From Bacillus crepusculi (GTDB taxonomy: Bacteria; Bacillota; Bacilli; Bacillales; Bacillaceae): DNA of 55,075 nucleotides. Within the stretch, counting starts at the first letter, position 1. Every line of letters starts with the position of its first letter. A program made the translations under genes and the position numbers. Below, one piece after another: positions 20,382 to 31,081 of this stretch. Below the pieces are notes generated by a model that was not told the DNA's origin, did no database searches, and worked only from the letters and a program-made list of their open reading frames with translations. The stretch is taken from positions 1-55,075 of the forward strand of contig NZ_JACXXE010000015.1 in NCBI RefSeq assembly GCF_014764715.1. The letters are read 5' to 3'.

Positions 20382-20777
20382 TTAACCTCTTCTTGCTCCG
20401 CGCCCCCCACGTTTTGATTCCGTGTTTCGTTTTAAAGATGTTAAGCGGTCTTCGCTATCTTTTAAGAATTTGTTCATTTTTTGCTCAAACGATTCCTTCG
20501 GACGGAAATCATTTCTGCTCGGTCTTGATTGTTGTTGAGGACGATCTTTTGCTTTTTTAATGGACAAGCCGATTTTACCGTCTTTTTCAACGTTAATCAC
20601 TTTCACTTCAACTTGTTCACCGACTTTTAAATGCTCATTAATATCTTTTACATAGTTATCGGCTACCTCACTGATATGAACGAGACCAGTTGAACCTCCT
20701 GGCAACTCCACAAAAGCTCCAAAATTTGTAATGCCCGTAACTTTCCCTTGTAACTTGCTGCCAACTTCAATCGACAT
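20382..20777 (-). CDS. yabR: S1-domain RNA-binding protein YabR
   Basis: A 131-residue protein with one S1 RNA-binding domain in residues 1-72 (GSKLQGKVTGITNFGAFVEL, GLVHISEVADNYV, KVGEQVEVKVINVD-type strand). A basic, Arg/Gly-rich tail ends in RRG. It resembles the S1 module of polynucleotide phosphorylase and general stress protein 13, but no catalytic domain is present. The likely role is RNA or ribosome binding. AAGGAGGAG precedes the ATG. Confidence 0.9.
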   Translation of the reverse strand: MSIEVGSKLQGKVTGITNFGAFVELPGGSTGLVHISEVADNYVKDINEHLKVGEQVEVKVINVEKDGKIGLSIKKAKDRPQQQSRPSRNDFRPKESFEQKMNKFLKDSEDRLTSLKRNTESKRGGRGARRG

Positions 20778-20859
20778 AAAAAAAGTGCTCCTCCTTAGAC
20801 TTATAAAAAAATCTCATTTGTTCAATTATACATAAACTGAATTTTAAGTGTCAACAAGG

Positions 20860-21234
20860 CTAATCGCTCTTATTGCCCACATCAAAGATTTTTTCGCCTT
20901 TTTTGGACATATAATAGTCCCGTCGTGCCAGTTCGAGTACGTATTCCTTGCTTTTGAGCTTCTTGATCTCATCAGAAATATCTTCCTGCTTTGTTTGTAA
21001 TTGCTTCAATTCTTTTTCTAGCGCAACCTTTTTCTCTTCTTTTTCTTTTAATGCGGAAGATTGCGACCAGAGAGCACTTGTCACTAGCACAGCAAACATG
21101 AGCGCAATCACACCAAACACGGTAAGCCTTCTTAGGAGTCCACGGCGTTTGCGTTTTAAGCGCTGAGCTTGCTGTTCCATTTGTTTTTGGTAATCATTTT
21201 GAATTTGTGCGATATTTCTTTTTCTCTTGTTCAA
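20860..21234 (-). CDS. divIC: Cell division protein DivIC (FtsB family)
   Basis: A 124-residue bitopic divisome protein. A basic cytoplasmic N-terminus (1-35) is followed by a membrane helix (about 36-60) and an extracellular coiled coil (KEKEEKKVALEKELKQLQ). The C-terminal YVLELARRDYYMSKKGE segment is typical of DivIC/FtsB and interacts with FtsL and DivIB. The start is a TTG at 21234, with GAGGAGG 9 nt upstream. It follows yabQ by 18 bases, ending the yabM-divIC series. Confidence 0.94.
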   Translation of the reverse strand: MNKRKRNIAQIQNDYQKQMEQQAQRLKRKRRGLLRRLTVFGVIALMFAVLVTSALWSQSSALKEKEEKKVALEKELKQLQTKQEDISDEIKKLKSKEYVLELARRDYYMSKKGEKIFDVGNKSD

Positions 21235-21252
21235 GGATGAAGGCCTCCTCTC

Positions 21253-21891
21253 TTACTTTGTCCAGAATTGTTTCCATTTCGTTTTGATGGTATGAGACAA
21301 TTTCTTGGTCCCTTGTAAAACTCCTGCTCCTTTTGAGAAAAACAATCTAACGGATGTTCGCCATTTTTCGGGAATCCGATGAATAATGGTCACATTGAGT
21401 AACCAGATGAGCGGATAACAAACAATCCATAGCACCTTCCACACGAGCCGAAACGCAAAACGAACAAGACGTAAAAGCGAGTGGAACAAGAACAGTATAG
21501 CACTTATGATCAATTTGACCATCCAACGGATCGGCTGGAAGATGATCGACATGACTAGCCGTTTAAGGACGAGAACGGTCTGATAAATACACATCATAAT
21601 AAACTTGAGAATATTGATATATAGCTGTTTCATCAATGCCTGATACATTGAGAAACCTAGAGCAACGGCCAGAAAGATATAAAGCCTGAATTCTCCCTCA
21701 TTTGTCAGCAGCAGCACATAAAAGAATAGGAGACCTTGCACGATCCAAAAAAGGAGATCATGTATGGCCAGAAGCCATTTTGCTGTTTTCTCCCGGTTCA
21801 CAAACAGCTTGTACGTATCCAGCGATGCGCCCAGCCAGATGCCCATCGCCGCCATCGAAAGCATCGTATAAAACTGGACTGTCAGCGTCAT
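21253..21891 (-). CDS. yabQ: Sporulation membrane protein YabQ
   Basis: A 212-residue very hydrophobic protein with about four to five membrane helices in residues 1-170 and a basic tail. It is the YabQ family, needed for spore cortex formation in B. subtilis and made in the mother cell under sigma-E. Its ATG overlaps the yabP stop by 4 bases. The molecular role is not known. Confidence 0.9.
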   Translation of the reverse strand: MTLTVQFYTMLSMAAMGIWLGASLDTYKLFVNREKTAKWLLAIHDLLFWIVQGLLFFYVLLLTNEGEFRLYIFLAVALGFSMYQALMKQLYINILKFIMMCIYQTVLVLKRLVMSIIFQPIRWMVKLIISAILFLFHSLLRLVRFAFRLVWKVLWIVCYPLIWLLNVTIIHRIPEKWRTSVRLFFSKGAGVLQGTKKLSHTIKTKWKQFWTK

Positions 21892-22196
21892 TTAAACAGC
21901 TTGCTAAAAAATCCTTTAGCTTTCTCCCCGTGCTGCTCATCTACATAGATTAAATCAAAGACACGCCCTTTGATGGACACAACGCCTTTTTCTACGTCTA
22001 AATTATTCATTTGCAGATTTTCTCCGCGGATCGCAAGAACCCCCATGACCGTCTCAAGTAGAAATTCTTCATTATCAAAGCTTTCTACCTGTTTGACGCC
22101 GGTAATATCTAAATGCTTTCTGTTTCGCATGGTGATATTGTGCTCCGCTTCTGATGACAGCTTCGTGCCTTGAGGTTGATTATAATATTGATTCAT
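21888..22196 (-). CDS. yabP: Spore protein YabP
   Basis: A 102-residue YabP/YqfC-family protein (HNITMRNRKHLDITGVKQVESFDNEEFLLET in the core; long quotation avoided by giving residues 18-50). In B. subtilis yabP and yabQ are mother-cell genes. It has no membrane helix. GGGGGATG precedes the ATG. It is translationally coupled to yabQ. A good sigma-E -10 lies upstream. Confidence 0.9.
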   Translation of the reverse strand: MNQYYNQPQGTKLSSEAEHNITMRNRKHLDITGVKQVESFDNEEFLLETVMGVLAIRGENLQMNNLDVEKGVVSIKGRVFDLIYVDEQHGEKAKGFFSKLFK

Positions 22197-22235
22197 TTAT
22201 ACATCCCCCATATCTCATACTTGCATTGTTACTGC

Positions 22236-22243
22236 ATTGTATG
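22236..22243 (-). promoter_or_regulatory. Sigma-E -10 element before yabP
   Basis: CATACAAT is an exact match to the sigma-E -10 (CATACAMT), about 40 bp before the yabP ATG. The -35 region (near 22257-22264) is a poor match, so this is a partial site. It fits the known mother-cell expression of yabP. Confidence 0.55.
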
Positions 22244-22270
22244 TGATAGGAGGATCATTTAGAACAAGCC

Positions 22271-22531
22271 CTATTCTGCTGTTTTTTCTTCTTTTAGCAC
22301 AGTATACATGCCAGCGGCTTCTTCTTTTTTCGTCGTGTCCTTTAACTCGTTGACTTGAACAGTCACAAGTTTTTGACCAAAGCGGATTTGAAGCTCGTCT
22401 CCTTCTTTCACGTCAGAGCTTGCTTTCGCCTGTGTTCCGTTAATGGAAATTCTGCCTTGATCGGCTACTTCTTTTGCCAAAGTTCTTCTTTTAATTAAAC
22501 GAGATACTTTTAAAAATTTATCTAGTCTCAT
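22271..22531 (-). CDS. rqcP: S4-domain ribosome quality control factor RqcP
   Basis: An 86-residue protein that is mostly an S4 RNA-binding domain ([19 protein letters not shown], then [16 protein letters not shown]). RqcP (YabO) works with RqcH on stalled 50S subunits during C-terminal poly-alanine tailing and resembles Hsp15. The ATG overlaps the yabN stop by 4 bases (ATGA). AGAGGTG is the ribosome binding site. Confidence 0.93.
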   Translation of the reverse strand: MRLDKFLKVSRLIKRRTLAKEVADQGRISINGTQAKASSDVKEGDELQIRFGQKLVTVQVNELKDTTKKEEAAGMYTVLKEEKTAE

Positions 22532-24018
22532 ATGTGTTCACCTCTTTCTATACGTTTGGCTTCATTCCATAGATCGTCCATTTCCTCTAGCGTTAAGTCA
22601 TCTAATGAACGTCCCATATCCTTTGCTTTTTGTTCGATATGTTGAAAGCGCCGCATGAATTTTGTGTTTGCGGAAGAGAGAGCTGTTTCAGGCTCAAGCT
22701 GATAGAACCTGCCAATATTGACAAGTACAAATAAAAGATCTCCAAATTCATCTTTCATTTGCTTCGTTGCACCCTCGGCCGTTTTCTCTGCCACTTCAAC
22801 AAGGAATTCCTGCTTTTCTTCTTCGTATTTGTTCCAAATATCTTCTACGTCCGTCCAATCGAAGCCCACCTTAGCGGCTTTCTTTTGGAGCTTATATGCT
22901 TTTGTTAACGCTGGAAGCGTCGCCGGGATAGATTGCAAAATAGATGCTTCTCCTGCCCGCTCTGGCTTCTCCTGCTGCTTGATTTTTTCCCAGTTGGCAA
23001 CCACATCTGCTGCCTCAGAGACATTCGTATCACCAAACACATGTGGATGTCGCCGAATCATTTTTTCTGTGACATGCTGGATGACGTCATCGATTGAGAA
23101 ATAGCCATCATCTTCGCCAATTTGTGCGTGAAGTAAAACTTGCAGCAGCACATCTCCGAGCTCTTCCACCATATGATCTGGGTCGTCTTCATCTATCGCT
23201 TCAAGCAGTTCATAGCACTCTTCAATTAAGTACGGTTTGAGCGACTCATTCGTTTGTTTTTGATCCCACGGACAGCCGCCTGGACCTCTTAATGTACGAA
23301 TGACGTCACGGAAAGTGTCAAATTGTTGATAAAGCAGCTGTTCATCTTGAATCGGAGGTACATAAACACTCGTTAAGTTATTTATCGACACATCTCGATC
23401 AAGTTCAAATATAGGAACGGCGGTAATCTGTTCCTGACTGCTTCCAGCGGCAGTCACAATATAGACTTCATAATCGTCAGGTAGCTTCTCCATCAGCGTG
23501 AGCTTCACGTTCGAAGCTGTCATCTGATCATACACCTGACAAATCAAGACATGCTGGGTTAATTTCAGATCATCGGCTCTCATATCCCCTGCATCAACAA
23601 ATTGTAATCCCTCAATGGGGTCAATCTGCAAGGAGTTAAATGTCGCATCTAGAAAGCTTTGTCCACCAGCGACAGACACCTCAACCCCGCGCTCTTTTTG
23701 CTGAGCGACAAGCAGCTGTACGGTCTTTTCTGCGACAAATGGATGGCCTGGTACTGCGTACACAATATCCTTTTCCGCAGCCTTTGCAAATAAAATTTCG
23801 GTGATTTCTTGATACACCGAATCAAACTGATCATGCTTTTCATATATCTCATCAAAAAAGGTCAGAGATGGGACCTCCTGCATCAGCTCTGCGGTAAGCG
23901 GATGATCCTGCGTTCTCATAAATACTTCTGTCGCCTGCTTCAGCTGCTTATATACACCGAGCGTCAGCTGATCCATGTCGCCTGCCCCGAGACCGACGAC
24001 GGTAATCTTACCTGCCAT
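22528..24018 (-). CDS. yabN: YabN: SAM-methylase-like domain fused to MazG pyrophosphohydrolase
   Basis: A 496-residue two-domain protein. Residues 1-215 resemble tetrapyrrole (SAM-dependent) methylases ([27 protein letters not shown]). Residues about 230-490 are a MazG nucleotide pyrophosphohydrolase with two ExxED-type helices ([13 protein letters not shown] and [13 protein letters not shown]). The MazG half presumably removes aberrant NTPs; the methylase substrate is unknown. It overlaps yabM by 11 bases and rqcP by 4. Confidence 0.93.
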   Translation of the reverse strand: MAGKITVVGLGAGDMDQLTLGVYKQLKQATEVFMRTQDHPLTAELMQEVPSLTFFDEIYEKHDQFDSVYQEITEILFAKAAEKDIVYAVPGHPFVAEKTVQLLVAQQKERGVEVSVAGGQSFLDATFNSLQIDPIEGLQFVDAGDMRADDLKLTQHVLICQVYDQMTASNVKLTLMEKLPDDYEVYIVTAAGSSQEQITAVPIFELDRDVSINNLTSVYVPPIQDEQLLYQQFDTFRDVIRTLRGPGGCPWDQKQTNESLKPYLIEECYELLEAIDEDDPDHMVEELGDVLLQVLLHAQIGEDDGYFSIDDVIQHVTEKMIRRHPHVFGDTNVSEAADVVANWEKIKQQEKPERAGEASILQSIPATLPALTKAYKLQKKAAKVGFDWTDVEDIWNKYEEEKQEFLVEVAEKTAEGATKQMKDEFGDLLFVLVNIGRFYQLEPETALSSANTKFMRRFQHIEQKAKDMGRSLDDLTLEEMDDLWNEAKRIERGEHI

Positions 24019-25612
24019 TTCTATTCCCTCTCATCTGTTTAAAATATAAAATCTTTTCTCCTAATGGAATGAGTCTCCATTCCTCGTCCGTAAATACTTC
24101 TAGCTTAAGAATACTATATAAAAAGGCGAAACCACCAATAAAAACTGACGTCAGGCTCTCTAAAACGGAAAACGGACGTTTTTCAAAGGGAATGACCCAA
24201 GAAAACAAGGCCTGATACCCTATTAAAACAATGGCCATGAAGGCCGCTGATATAAGAATTTTCACTGGGAGCAGCTCTCTCATTGAAATCCACCCTTTCC
24301 GCTTCAAGTAAACCGCATTGAGCACGGCTGCTGAAAGAAAGCCACATACAGTTGACCATGCGGCGCCGTGTATGCCAAATAGCGGCACAAGCGTCAGCGT
24401 CAGACCCCATTTTACGAGCACACTAAAGATCACCACAACAGCCGGATACACGGTATGCCCAAGCCCCTGAAGTAAAGCGGTCTGCGTAATCGCAATCGAC
24501 GTAAATGCGATCGATATACAGAATATTTGCAGCGCATCTGTCCCTAAGTCATTACGAAAAAGCATTGTATTCACTGACGATAGAATACAAATCAGCCCAA
24601 CCGCTGAACCAATTCCTAATACTGATGTTGTCTTAAACGATGTACGGACTTTTTGCCGAATCGCTTCATGCTCCCCTTTCCTCATGGCTGTCGATAAAAA
24701 TGGAACTAGAGAGGTTCCGATACTAATGGCAAACACCGTCCCTAGCTGCAAGAAAGGCTGACCTCGGTCATACACACCTTTTGCCGCCTTTGCCGCCGCT
24801 TCACTCAGACCCTCACTGCGCAGCAAAGCATAGAGGTGAAAGGCATCAATCATTTGCATCCACAAAATAAGCAATCCGCTGACACAAATTGTCACTGTAT
24901 ACAACGCCAAACTCTTTAAAACATCTTTTATCCGAAGTGTCGCCTGTTTGCCTGACATACTGACAGGAGACTGTTTTCGATACGTCAGCCAAATGACAAG
25001 AAGCAGGATGAGTGAGGCCGCACTTCCCGCTATAGAGGAGAACACTGCACCTGCTCCTGTTTCATAAAGCGAATAGCCGTGCCTCACGAAATAGAAGGAT
25101 AAAACAAGTAGAACGCCTACCCTCATCAGCTGCTCAACCAATTGAGAAATAGCGGTTGGGAGCATCATGCCGTCACTCTGAAAAACACCCCTCAGCATCA
25201 CAGTGAGCGGCAGAAATAGAAAAACAAATGCACTCATCTGGATGAGCAGAATTAAATGGCTGTCCGCCATGAGGTTCGCAATCCTGCCTGCTCCTATGTA
25301 AAGACAAAGAAATAAGACCAAACTCAATAAAGTGATATACACCAAGGATACCCTTGTAATGATTCGTCGATTCTCTTCTCCATGCTCACTCAGGAGCTTG
25401 GACACCATAACAGGAAACCCTGTTGTCCCAAGCATGATGGCAATGCCTAGAAAGGGATAAACCTGCTGATAAATATAAAAACCTGTGTCTCCTACGATGT
25501 TTTGAAAAGGGACACGATAAACGGCACTGAGTACCTTTGATAGCAAGCCTGCGATGGTCAAAATTACCGCACCTTGGAAAAGCCAATGCGGCTGATTCAC
25601 AGCATTTTTCAT
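24008..25612 (-). CDS. yabM: Polysaccharide/lipid flippase-family membrane protein YabM
   Basis: A 534-residue protein with about 14 membrane helices, of the MOP exporter superfamily (SpoVB/MurJ-like; typical segments GLLSKVLSAVYRVP and LGTTGFPVMVSK). Such proteins flip lipid-linked sugars, and B. subtilis has several paralogues. The exact substrate cannot be assigned. AAAGGAG lies 6 nt before the ATG at 25612; an in-frame ATG at 25633 lies upstream of this site and is rejected. It is the first gene of the yabM-divIC series. Confidence 0.88.
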   Translation of the reverse strand: MKNAVNQPHWLFQGAVILTIAGLLSKVLSAVYRVPFQNIVGDTGFYIYQQVYPFLGIAIMLGTTGFPVMVSKLLSEHGEENRRIITRVSLVYITLLSLVLFLCLYIGAGRIANLMADSHLILLIQMSAFVFLFLPLTVMLRGVFQSDGMMLPTAISQLVEQLMRVGVLLVLSFYFVRHGYSLYETGAGAVFSSIAGSAASLILLLVIWLTYRKQSPVSMSGKQATLRIKDVLKSLALYTVTICVSGLLILWMQMIDAFHLYALLRSEGLSEAAAKAAKGVYDRGQPFLQLGTVFAISIGTSLVPFLSTAMRKGEHEAIRQKVRTSFKTTSVLGIGSAVGLICILSSVNTMLFRNDLGTDALQIFCISIAFTSIAITQTALLQGLGHTVYPAVVVIFSVLVKWGLTLTLVPLFGIHGAAWSTVCGFLSAAVLNAVYLKRKGWISMRELLPVKILISAAFMAIVLIGYQALFSWVIPFEKRPFSVLESLTSVFIGGFAFLYSILKLEVFTDEEWRLIPLGEKILYFKQMRGNRNGR

Positions 25613-25664
25613 GGATGACTCCTTTATATTCAATCAAAAAATAGATCTACAATTAAACGCACTC

Positions 25665-25673
25665 ATTATATCA
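25665..25673 (-). promoter_or_regulatory. Candidate promoter for the yabM-divIC series
   Basis: TGATATAAT forms an extended -10 with a perfect TATAAT, about 53 bp before yabM. No strong -35 is visible at 17 bp, as expected for extended -10 promoters. Confidence 0.55.
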
Positions 25674-25742
25674 TACGTTACCGAAGAACCGTTTCTTTCT
25701 AAGAAGTAGACGACACATTCCTTTGTTTGTTTCATTCCATAT

Positions 25743-25776
25743 AAAAAACACCGACAAAATCAAATGATTTCATCGG
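25743..25776 (-). terminator. spoVT terminator
   Basis: A near-continuous 11 bp stem (CCGATGAAATC with GATTTTGTCGG, two G-T pairs) with an ATTT loop, followed by TGTTTTTT on the minus strand. Confidence 0.9.
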
Positions 25777-25811
25777 CATTTTTTCGTTTTATCAAAATGA
25801 TATTATTAGAC

Positions 25812-26348
25812 CTAATGTTCCATTTGACGGGCTAAGAAGCCAGCTGCCGTTTCTGCCGCTTTATGCTCCACTTCTCCCATTGAACGCTCCTTTGAAAATA
25901 AGACGACGGCGCCAATTGGATCTCCGTTTGCAACAATAGGTGCAATGGTATAAGACGATACGTCATCATCAATACCATCGACAAGTTGGATTTCTTTCTT
26001 ACTTTCCTCTAACACAGAATTACGCTGATCCATTGTTCGTTCAAGTAAATCACTGATGGATTTGTTTAAATACTCTTTTTTCGAACTGCCGGATACAGCA
26101 ATATACGTATCACGATCACAGATCAGGATGGAATGACCCAAACTATCGAATAATGCATCAGCATATTCCTTCGCAAAGTCTCCTAGCTCACTAATCGGTG
26201 AATACTTCTTCAAAATCACTTCTCCATCGCGGTCGACAAAAATCTCAAGTGGATCTCCTTCCCGGATGCGCAATGTTCTGCGGATCTCCTTCGGAATAAC
26301 CACTCTACCTAGATCATCGATGCGGCGTACAATTCCAGTTGCTTTCAT
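25812..26348 (-). CDS. spoVT: Stage V sporulation protein T
   Basis: Forespore transcription factor that adjusts sigma-G genes. The 178-residue protein has an AbrB-like swapped-hairpin DNA-binding domain in residues 1-50 (GIVRRIDDLGRVVIPKEIRR) and a GAF-like domain in 55-178. It is a paralogue of abrB at the other end of this window. A sigma-G-like promoter lies upstream and a strong terminator downstream. Confidence 0.96.
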   Translation of the reverse strand: MKATGIVRRIDDLGRVVIPKEIRRTLRIREGDPLEIFVDRDGEVILKKYSPISELGDFAKEYADALFDSLGHSILICDRDTYIAVSGSSKKEYLNKSISDLLERTMDQRNSVLEESKKEIQLVDGIDDDVSSYTIAPIVANGDPIGAVVLFSKERSMGEVEHKAAETAAGFLARQMEH

Positions 26349-26439
26349 TCACTGCTGCCTCTCTTTCGTTTGATGATGTGTTGGGTGAATGGAACAAAAG
26401 CGTCCACTTTATGCAACATTCACCACTTGACCCTGAGTT

Positions 26440-26469
26440 TAGTATCCGTCACATCAAACGTAATATACA
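26440..26469 (-). promoter_or_regulatory. Sigma-G-like promoter of spoVT
   Basis: TGTATA (26464-26469), a 17 bp spacer, and GATACTA (26440-26446) match the sigma-G consensus TGMATA / CATAMTA at 5/6 and 6/7. It lies about 90 bp before spoVT, in the gap after mfd. Sigma-G control of spoVT is known in B. subtilis. Confidence 0.7.
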
Positions 26470-26487
26470 CGAGAGACCAACAAAATT

Positions 26488-29400
26488 TTATGAAGATGGA
26501 ATGGTTTCTTTTTTCACACTTTGAAGACCTCGTAACATGCTAAGAACGATCTCCAGCCATTCCCCGGTCTTCTTGCCTTTCGTTTGGACAGAAATAATCA
26601 GCTTGCTGCCTTCCATTCCAAGGCCAATATCACGTCCATATTTACTGCCGAGCTCAAATAATTTTTGCCCATCAATTTCACTGCTGGCTTTCTCATCTAG
26701 GGTGAGTCTAACAATGCCTTTCTCCATCTTGATTAGCTCGACACGTTCCTGCACAGCGTACACCTTCATCGTCGCAATAGTGAACAAATCAGCGACCTCT
26801 TGAGGATATTCACCGAATCGGTCAATCATTTCATCCTGAAGCTCTTTTCGCTCTTCAATCGACCCAATTGCTCTAAACTGTTTATACATCTCGATCTTTT
26901 GCTTACCATCAGAAATATATGTGTCAGGGATGTAAGCATCAATTTGTAGATCGATTTCCGGCTCAAATTTTTCTTGAGCTGTCGTGTCGCCTCTTCTTTC
27001 TTCAATCGCTTCTTTCAGCATTTGAGAATACAAGTCGAACCCGACAGAATCAATGAATCCATGCTGCTGTGCACCAAGTAAATTCCCGGCTCCTCGAATC
27101 GTTAAATCACGCATCGCAATTTTAAATCCTGATCCGAGCTCTGTGAATTCTTTAATGGCTTGAAGTCTCTTCTCTGCTACTTCAGAAAGAACTTTGTCTT
27201 TTCGATAAGTGAAATAAGCGTAAGCAACTCGGTTCGAGCGCCCGACTCGTCCTCTTAACTGGTACAGCTGAGAAAGCCCCATTTTATCAGCATCGTGGAC
27301 AATGAGTGTGTTCACATTTGGAATGTCGACGCCCGTTTCAATAATGGTTGTACTGACCAATACATCAGATTCACCTTCAAGGAAATTGATCATGACTGAT
27401 TCTAGCTCGTTCTCACTCATTTTCCCGTGCGCATAGCTGACTTTTGCGTCTGGGACAAGCATTGAGATTTCATCTGCTTTCCGTTCAATATCCTCAACAC
27501 GGTTGTAAAGGAAGTATACTTGCCCGCCGCGTGCTAGCTCTCGCTCGATCGCTTCTCTGACTAATGCGCCATTGTACTCGACAACATAGGTTTGAACAGG
27601 GAATCGGTTTTCAGGCGGTGTTTCAATAACGGATAAGTCTCGCACACCAAGCATCGACATATGAAGCGTACGCGGTATTGGCGTAGCCGTTAATGTCAGG
27701 ACATCGATATTGGCTTTCATCTGCTTAATTTTTTCTTTATGCGTGACGCCAAAACGCTGCTCCTCGTCAATGATTAGGAGTCCTAAATCCTTGTAGACAA
27801 TGTCCTTTGAAAGGAGGCGGTGTGTCCCAATGACCATATCAATGGTTCCGTTCTTCAGCCCTTTTAACGTTTCAGTTGTTTCTTTCCGCGTACGGAAACG
27901 GCTAAGCTGAGCGATTTTGACAGGGTAGTCTTGGAATCGTTCCATAATCGTGTCAAAATGTTGCTGCGCTAAAATCGTTGTCGGGACAAGCAGTGCAACC
28001 TGCTTTCCGTCAGCAATCGCTTTGAAGGCCGCACGAATAGCCACCTCTGTTTTTCCATATCCCACATCGCCACAAAGCAGGCGATCCATCGGACGTTCCC
28101 GCTCCATGTCTTGTTTGATTTCATGAATAGAACGAATTTGGTCGTCTGTTTCCTGGTAAGGGAACGCCGATTCAAACTGGCGCTGCATCTCATGATCAGG
28201 CGAGAAGGCATACCCTTTGCTTGCCTCACGTTCTGCATACAGCTTAATGAGATCATCTGCAATGTCCTGAACAGAAGATTCCACTTTTTTCTTCACGCGT
28301 TTCCAATCACTGCCGCCTAGTTTGTACAGCTTGGGTTCTTTTCCTTCTGATCCTACGTATTTCTGCACCTGATCAATTTGTTCAACCGGTACATAAAGCT
28401 TGTCGCTTCCTTGATAATGAATATTTAAATAATCTTTATGAATGCCGCCGATCTCAAGCGTTTCGATTCCTAAATACTTCCCGATTCCGTGGTTAATGTG
28501 CACCACATAATCACCGACTTGAAGCTCTGAATAGCTCTTGATTCGCTCTGCGTTTGTCAGCTTTTGCTTACGGGCCTGCTTCTTCACACGTTTCTTGAAG
28601 AGCTCACCTTCTGTGATCACAGCAATTTTCGACAATGGCAGTTCAAAGCCTGTTTGCAGCTCACCTTGTAAAATATACACTTGCCCGCTTACAAGATCAG
28701 CATCCGGTTTGGCAAGAGCGGCTTCAATGTCATAATCGTGTAAGACAGACGAAAGCTTTTCTGTTCGCTCTTCATCTGCACCTAAAAAAACAACCGTGTA
28801 TTGTTGTTTTTTGTAGCGTTCAATTTCACTCGCAAGTACATTCATCTGTCCATGGAAATTCTGCATTTGCTTACTAGATACATTGACGATGTTTTGCGGG
28901 TTTGTCTGCTGGACATGTCTCAAGAATAAGGAGTAGTAGAGAATGGACCTTGATTGCTGATTGATCAGTTCTTGGAACGAGAAGGAAAGAGATAGATCAT
29001 GAAGAATATTACCTTCTTCAAGCAGACTAATTGTCCAATCAGCTTCTTCCTGCTCAAGCTGTTCTTCCATCTCCTGAATTCTACTGATTTCATCTAAAAT
29101 AATAATCGCATCCTGTGAGGTGTAATCTAGCAAACTAGCAGGCTTTTCATAGAAATAGGACAGGTACTTCGTCATTTCCTGTGTTACGATGCCTTCTAAC
29201 AGCTTCTCTCGATCAGCAGAAATATGTTGATGCAGCAGCTCTTTTTGCTGGTCTGAATTGAATTTCTTTAAGCTCTTCGCAAGTCCTTGGTCAAGCTGTT
29301 CAATGGCTCTCACTCGTTCAGGGCCTCTCACAATCAGTTCTTTTGCCGGGCCTATCTTGATCTCTTGAAGCGTTTCTAGTGAACGCTGCGTGTCAGAGTG

Positions 29401-30021
29401 GAAGGTCCGAATCGAGTCTACTTCTGTATCAAACAATTCAATACGAATCGGATGATCTTCTGTTAACGCATAAATGTCGATGATCCCTCCGCGCACACTA
29501 AAATCTCCGGGCGCAGCAACCATAGACGTCCGGTCATAACCGATTTGCACGAGTTGTTTTGAAAACGCCTCCAAATCAATTTCTTCACCTAGCTTTAAAT
29601 GGATCTGACTCTCCTTCCAGAGCTCGACTGGCGGAAGCATTCTGCGCACCGCAGCTGCCGGGGTAACGATAATGGGGTTTTCTCCATTCGCTAGTCGATT
29701 CAGGACATCTAGACGCTGGGCTCTAAGCTCTGGACTTGCCACAGCAATCTCTGATGCAATGAGTTCATTGACAGGATAAAGAAGGACCGAGCGATCTGGC
29801 ATCACATTTGCTAGATCATCTGTGACCTTCTGCGCTTGATACAAATTGTGGGTCACAATAAACATCGGCCGCTTTAGCTCGTCTGATATGGCGGCTGTAA
29901 ATAAAGATCTGACGGAGCCTGATAGTCCGGCAAGTAGTTGTTCTTTTAACCCTTCTTTTAGTCCATTCAAAATGGACTGAAAATCGTCACTTTGTTTGAT
30001 AAATGATTGTATGTTTTTCAT
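26488..30021 (-). CDS. mfd: Transcription-repair coupling factor Mfd
   Basis: Removes RNA polymerase stalled at DNA lesions and recruits UvrA. In order: UvrB-like N-terminal region, RNA polymerase-interaction domain ([16 protein letters not shown], about 490-506), superfamily 2 translocase with Walker [10 protein letters not shown] and Walker [10 protein letters not shown], motif [11 protein letters not shown], then the TRCF C-terminal domain. GGAGGAGGAG precedes ATG 30021, giving 1177 residues, the length I recall for B. subtilis; an ATG at 30048 is rejected. It follows fin by 67 bases. Confidence 0.97.
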   Translation of the reverse strand: MKNIQSFIKQSDDFQSILNGLKEGLKEQLLAGLSGSVRSLFTAAISDELKRPMFIVTHNLYQAQKVTDDLANVMPDRSVLLYPVNELIASEIAVASPELRAQRLDVLNRLANGENPIIVTPAAAVRRMLPPVELWKESQIHLKLGEEIDLEAFSKQLVQIGYDRTSMVAAPGDFSVRGGIIDIYALTEDHPIRIELFDTEVDSIRTFHSDTQRSLETLQEIKIGPAKELIVRGPERVRAIEQLDQGLAKSLKKFNSDQQKELLHQHISADREKLLEGIVTQEMTKYLSYFYEKPASLLDYTSQDAIIILDEISRIQEMEEQLEQEEADWTISLLEEGNILHDLSLSFSFQELINQQSRSILYYSLFLRHVQQTNPQNIVNVSSKQMQNFHGQMNVLASEIERYKKQQYTVVFLGADEERTEKLSSVLHDYDIEAALAKPDADLVSGQVYILQGELQTGFELPLSKIAVITEGELFKKRVKKQARKQKLTNAERIKSYSELQVGDYVVHINHGIGKYLGIETLEIGGIHKDYLNIHYQGSDKLYVPVEQIDQVQKYVGSEGKEPKLYKLGGSDWKRVKKKVESSVQDIADDLIKLYAEREASKGYAFSPDHEMQRQFESAFPYQETDDQIRSIHEIKQDMERERPMDRLLCGDVGYGKTEVAIRAAFKAIADGKQVALLVPTTILAQQHFDTIMERFQDYPVKIAQLSRFRTRKETTETLKGLKNGTIDMVIGTHRLLSKDIVYKDLGLLIIDEEQRFGVTHKEKIKQMKANIDVLTLTATPIPRTLHMSMLGVRDLSVIETPPENRFPVQTYVVEYNGALVREAIERELARGGQVYFLYNRVEDIERKADEISMLVPDAKVSYAHGKMSENELESVMINFLEGESDVLVSTTIIETGVDIPNVNTLIVHDADKMGLSQLYQLRGRVGRSNRVAYAYFTYRKDKVLSEVAEKRLQAIKEFTELGSGFKIAMRDLTIRGAGNLLGAQQHGFIDSVGFDLYSQMLKEAIEERRGDTTAQEKFEPEIDLQIDAYIPDTYISDGKQKIEMYKQFRAIGSIEERKELQDEMIDRFGEYPQEVADLFTIATMKVYAVQERVELIKMEKGIVRLTLDEKASSEIDGQKLFELGSKYGRDIGLGMEGSKLIISVQTKGKKTGEWLEIVLSMLRGLQSVKKETIPSS

Positions 30022-30088
30022 TTGGCTCCTCCTCCCTGCTTGTTTCAAACAGAAAAACGCTTTGGTCTAATATCTACACCAAAGCTTT

Positions 30089-30319
30089 TTATTGAATAAA
30101 AGTATGATACTGATGGTAATCAGGATTTCTTTCAAGCGCCTCTTGGCAATCTTCACAAATGGTTTGTACATGTAAATCACCATTTTCCCTATAAGAAATC
30201 ATATCGTTTCTTTCCTCATTTGTTAAGTGATGAAATCCAAGCGCTTCACTTTGAACAGCGGATTCATCTAGACTGCCAACCTTTACACCACAGTGCCGGC
30301 AGTAATAATGCAAAGCCAT
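30089..30319 (-). CDS. fin: Anti-sigma-F factor Fin
   Basis: A 76-residue zinc-binding protein (CRHCG near the N-terminus, CEDC near residue 55) recognised as Fin/YabK, which inhibits sigma-F and helps the forespore switch to sigma-G. The start at ATG 30319 (MALHYYC) has GGGAGG 7 nt before it; an ATG at 30334 would place this site inside the gene. A sigma-F promoter lies immediately upstream. It may be co-transcribed with mfd. Confidence 0.92.
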   Translation of the reverse strand: MALHYYCRHCGVKVGSLDESAVQSEALGFHHLTNEERNDMISYRENGDLHVQTICEDCQEALERNPDYHQYHTFIQ

Positions 30320-30350
30320 ACGTGATCCTCCCATGCTGAGATTTTATGAT

Positions 30351-30380
30351 CAGTATGTGCCTTGCATATGATTCTTATAC
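30351..30380 (-). promoter_or_regulatory. Sigma-F promoter of fin
   Basis: GTATA (30376-30380), 15 bp spacer, GCACATACTG (30351-30360). This matches GYATA / GGNNANAHTR fully at -35 and 9/10 at -10. It overlaps the pth stop codon. Confidence 0.78.
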
Positions 30381-30941
30381 CTTCTTATTGAAATCATTCA
30401 TCACTTCTAAAAATGGCTTTGTTAAAGCCGCCTCACAAGCTTCAACAGACGCTTGAATAGCTGACGCGATGTCAGGCTGTTCCTCTTCTGAGAAGCGTCC
30501 TAGTACGTAATCGACGACCTTCATGCCATTTTGCGGGCGGCCAATCCCGATACGGAAACGGTCAAATTCTGGTGAACCTAAATGCTGGATCAACGACTTA
30601 ATCCCATTATGTCCTCCTGCACTTCCCTTTGTGCGCAGACGAATCCGGCCAGTTGGTAAATCAAGATCATCATAGATGACTTTTAAATGTTCAAGGGGAA
30701 TATCATAGTAATCCAAAAGTGGACGCACGCATTCTCCTGATAAGTTCATATATGTAAGCGGCTTAACAAGTAGAACCTTTTGTCCTGAAACAAACCCAGT
30801 TCCAAATTGTCCATGGAATTTTGATTGATTTAATGGGATGTCCCATTTTTTTGATAATTCATCTATTGTCATAAAACCGACATTATGTCTTGTTTTTTCG
30901 TATTCTCGTCCTGGATTACCCAATCCAACGAATGCAATCAT
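30375..30941 (-). CDS. pth: Peptidyl-tRNA hydrolase
   Basis: Essential enzyme releasing tRNA from dropped-off peptidyl-tRNA; called spoVC in B. subtilis. Length 188 from ATG 30941 ([11 protein letters not shown]), equal to the recalled B. subtilis length; the frame runs 30 codons further but without family similarity. Catalytic His is in TRHNVGF (about residue 20), and YMNLSG and GSAGGHNG are intact. AAAGGAGG lies 11 nt before the ATG. It follows ctc past a hairpin. Confidence 0.96.
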   Translation of the reverse strand: MIAFVGLGNPGREYEKTRHNVGFMTIDELSKKWDIPLNQSKFHGQFGTGFVSGQKVLLVKPLTYMNLSGECVRPLLDYYDIPLEHLKVIYDDLDLPTGRIRLRTKGSAGGHNGIKSLIQHLGSPEFDRFRIGIGRPQNGMKVVDYVLGRFSEEEQPDIASAIQASVEACEAALTKPFLEVMNDFNKKV

Positions 30942-31038
30942 GAAACCGATAACCTCCTTTATCACAATGCACACGCCTAAAAAATGAGCCAATAGGATTG
31001 CCTCATGCAAAAACGTATGAATTCTTTTCATTCTAGCA

Positions 31039-31069
31039 CAAAAGACGTAACCGCGGGAGGGTTACGTCT
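31039..31069 (-). terminator. Hairpin between ctc and pth, likely partial terminator
   Basis: AGACGTAACC pairs perfectly with GGTTACGTCT around 7 nt, followed by only TTTG. The stem is strong and the T run short, so read-through from ctc to pth is plausible. Confidence 0.7.
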
Positions 31070-31081
31070 CTAAATGATTCG

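Noticed and set aside
22718..23104. Plus-strand frame of 128 codons inside yabN
   Set aside because: Antisense shadow of the MazG domain region, with low-complexity Ser/Phe composition typical of such shadows.
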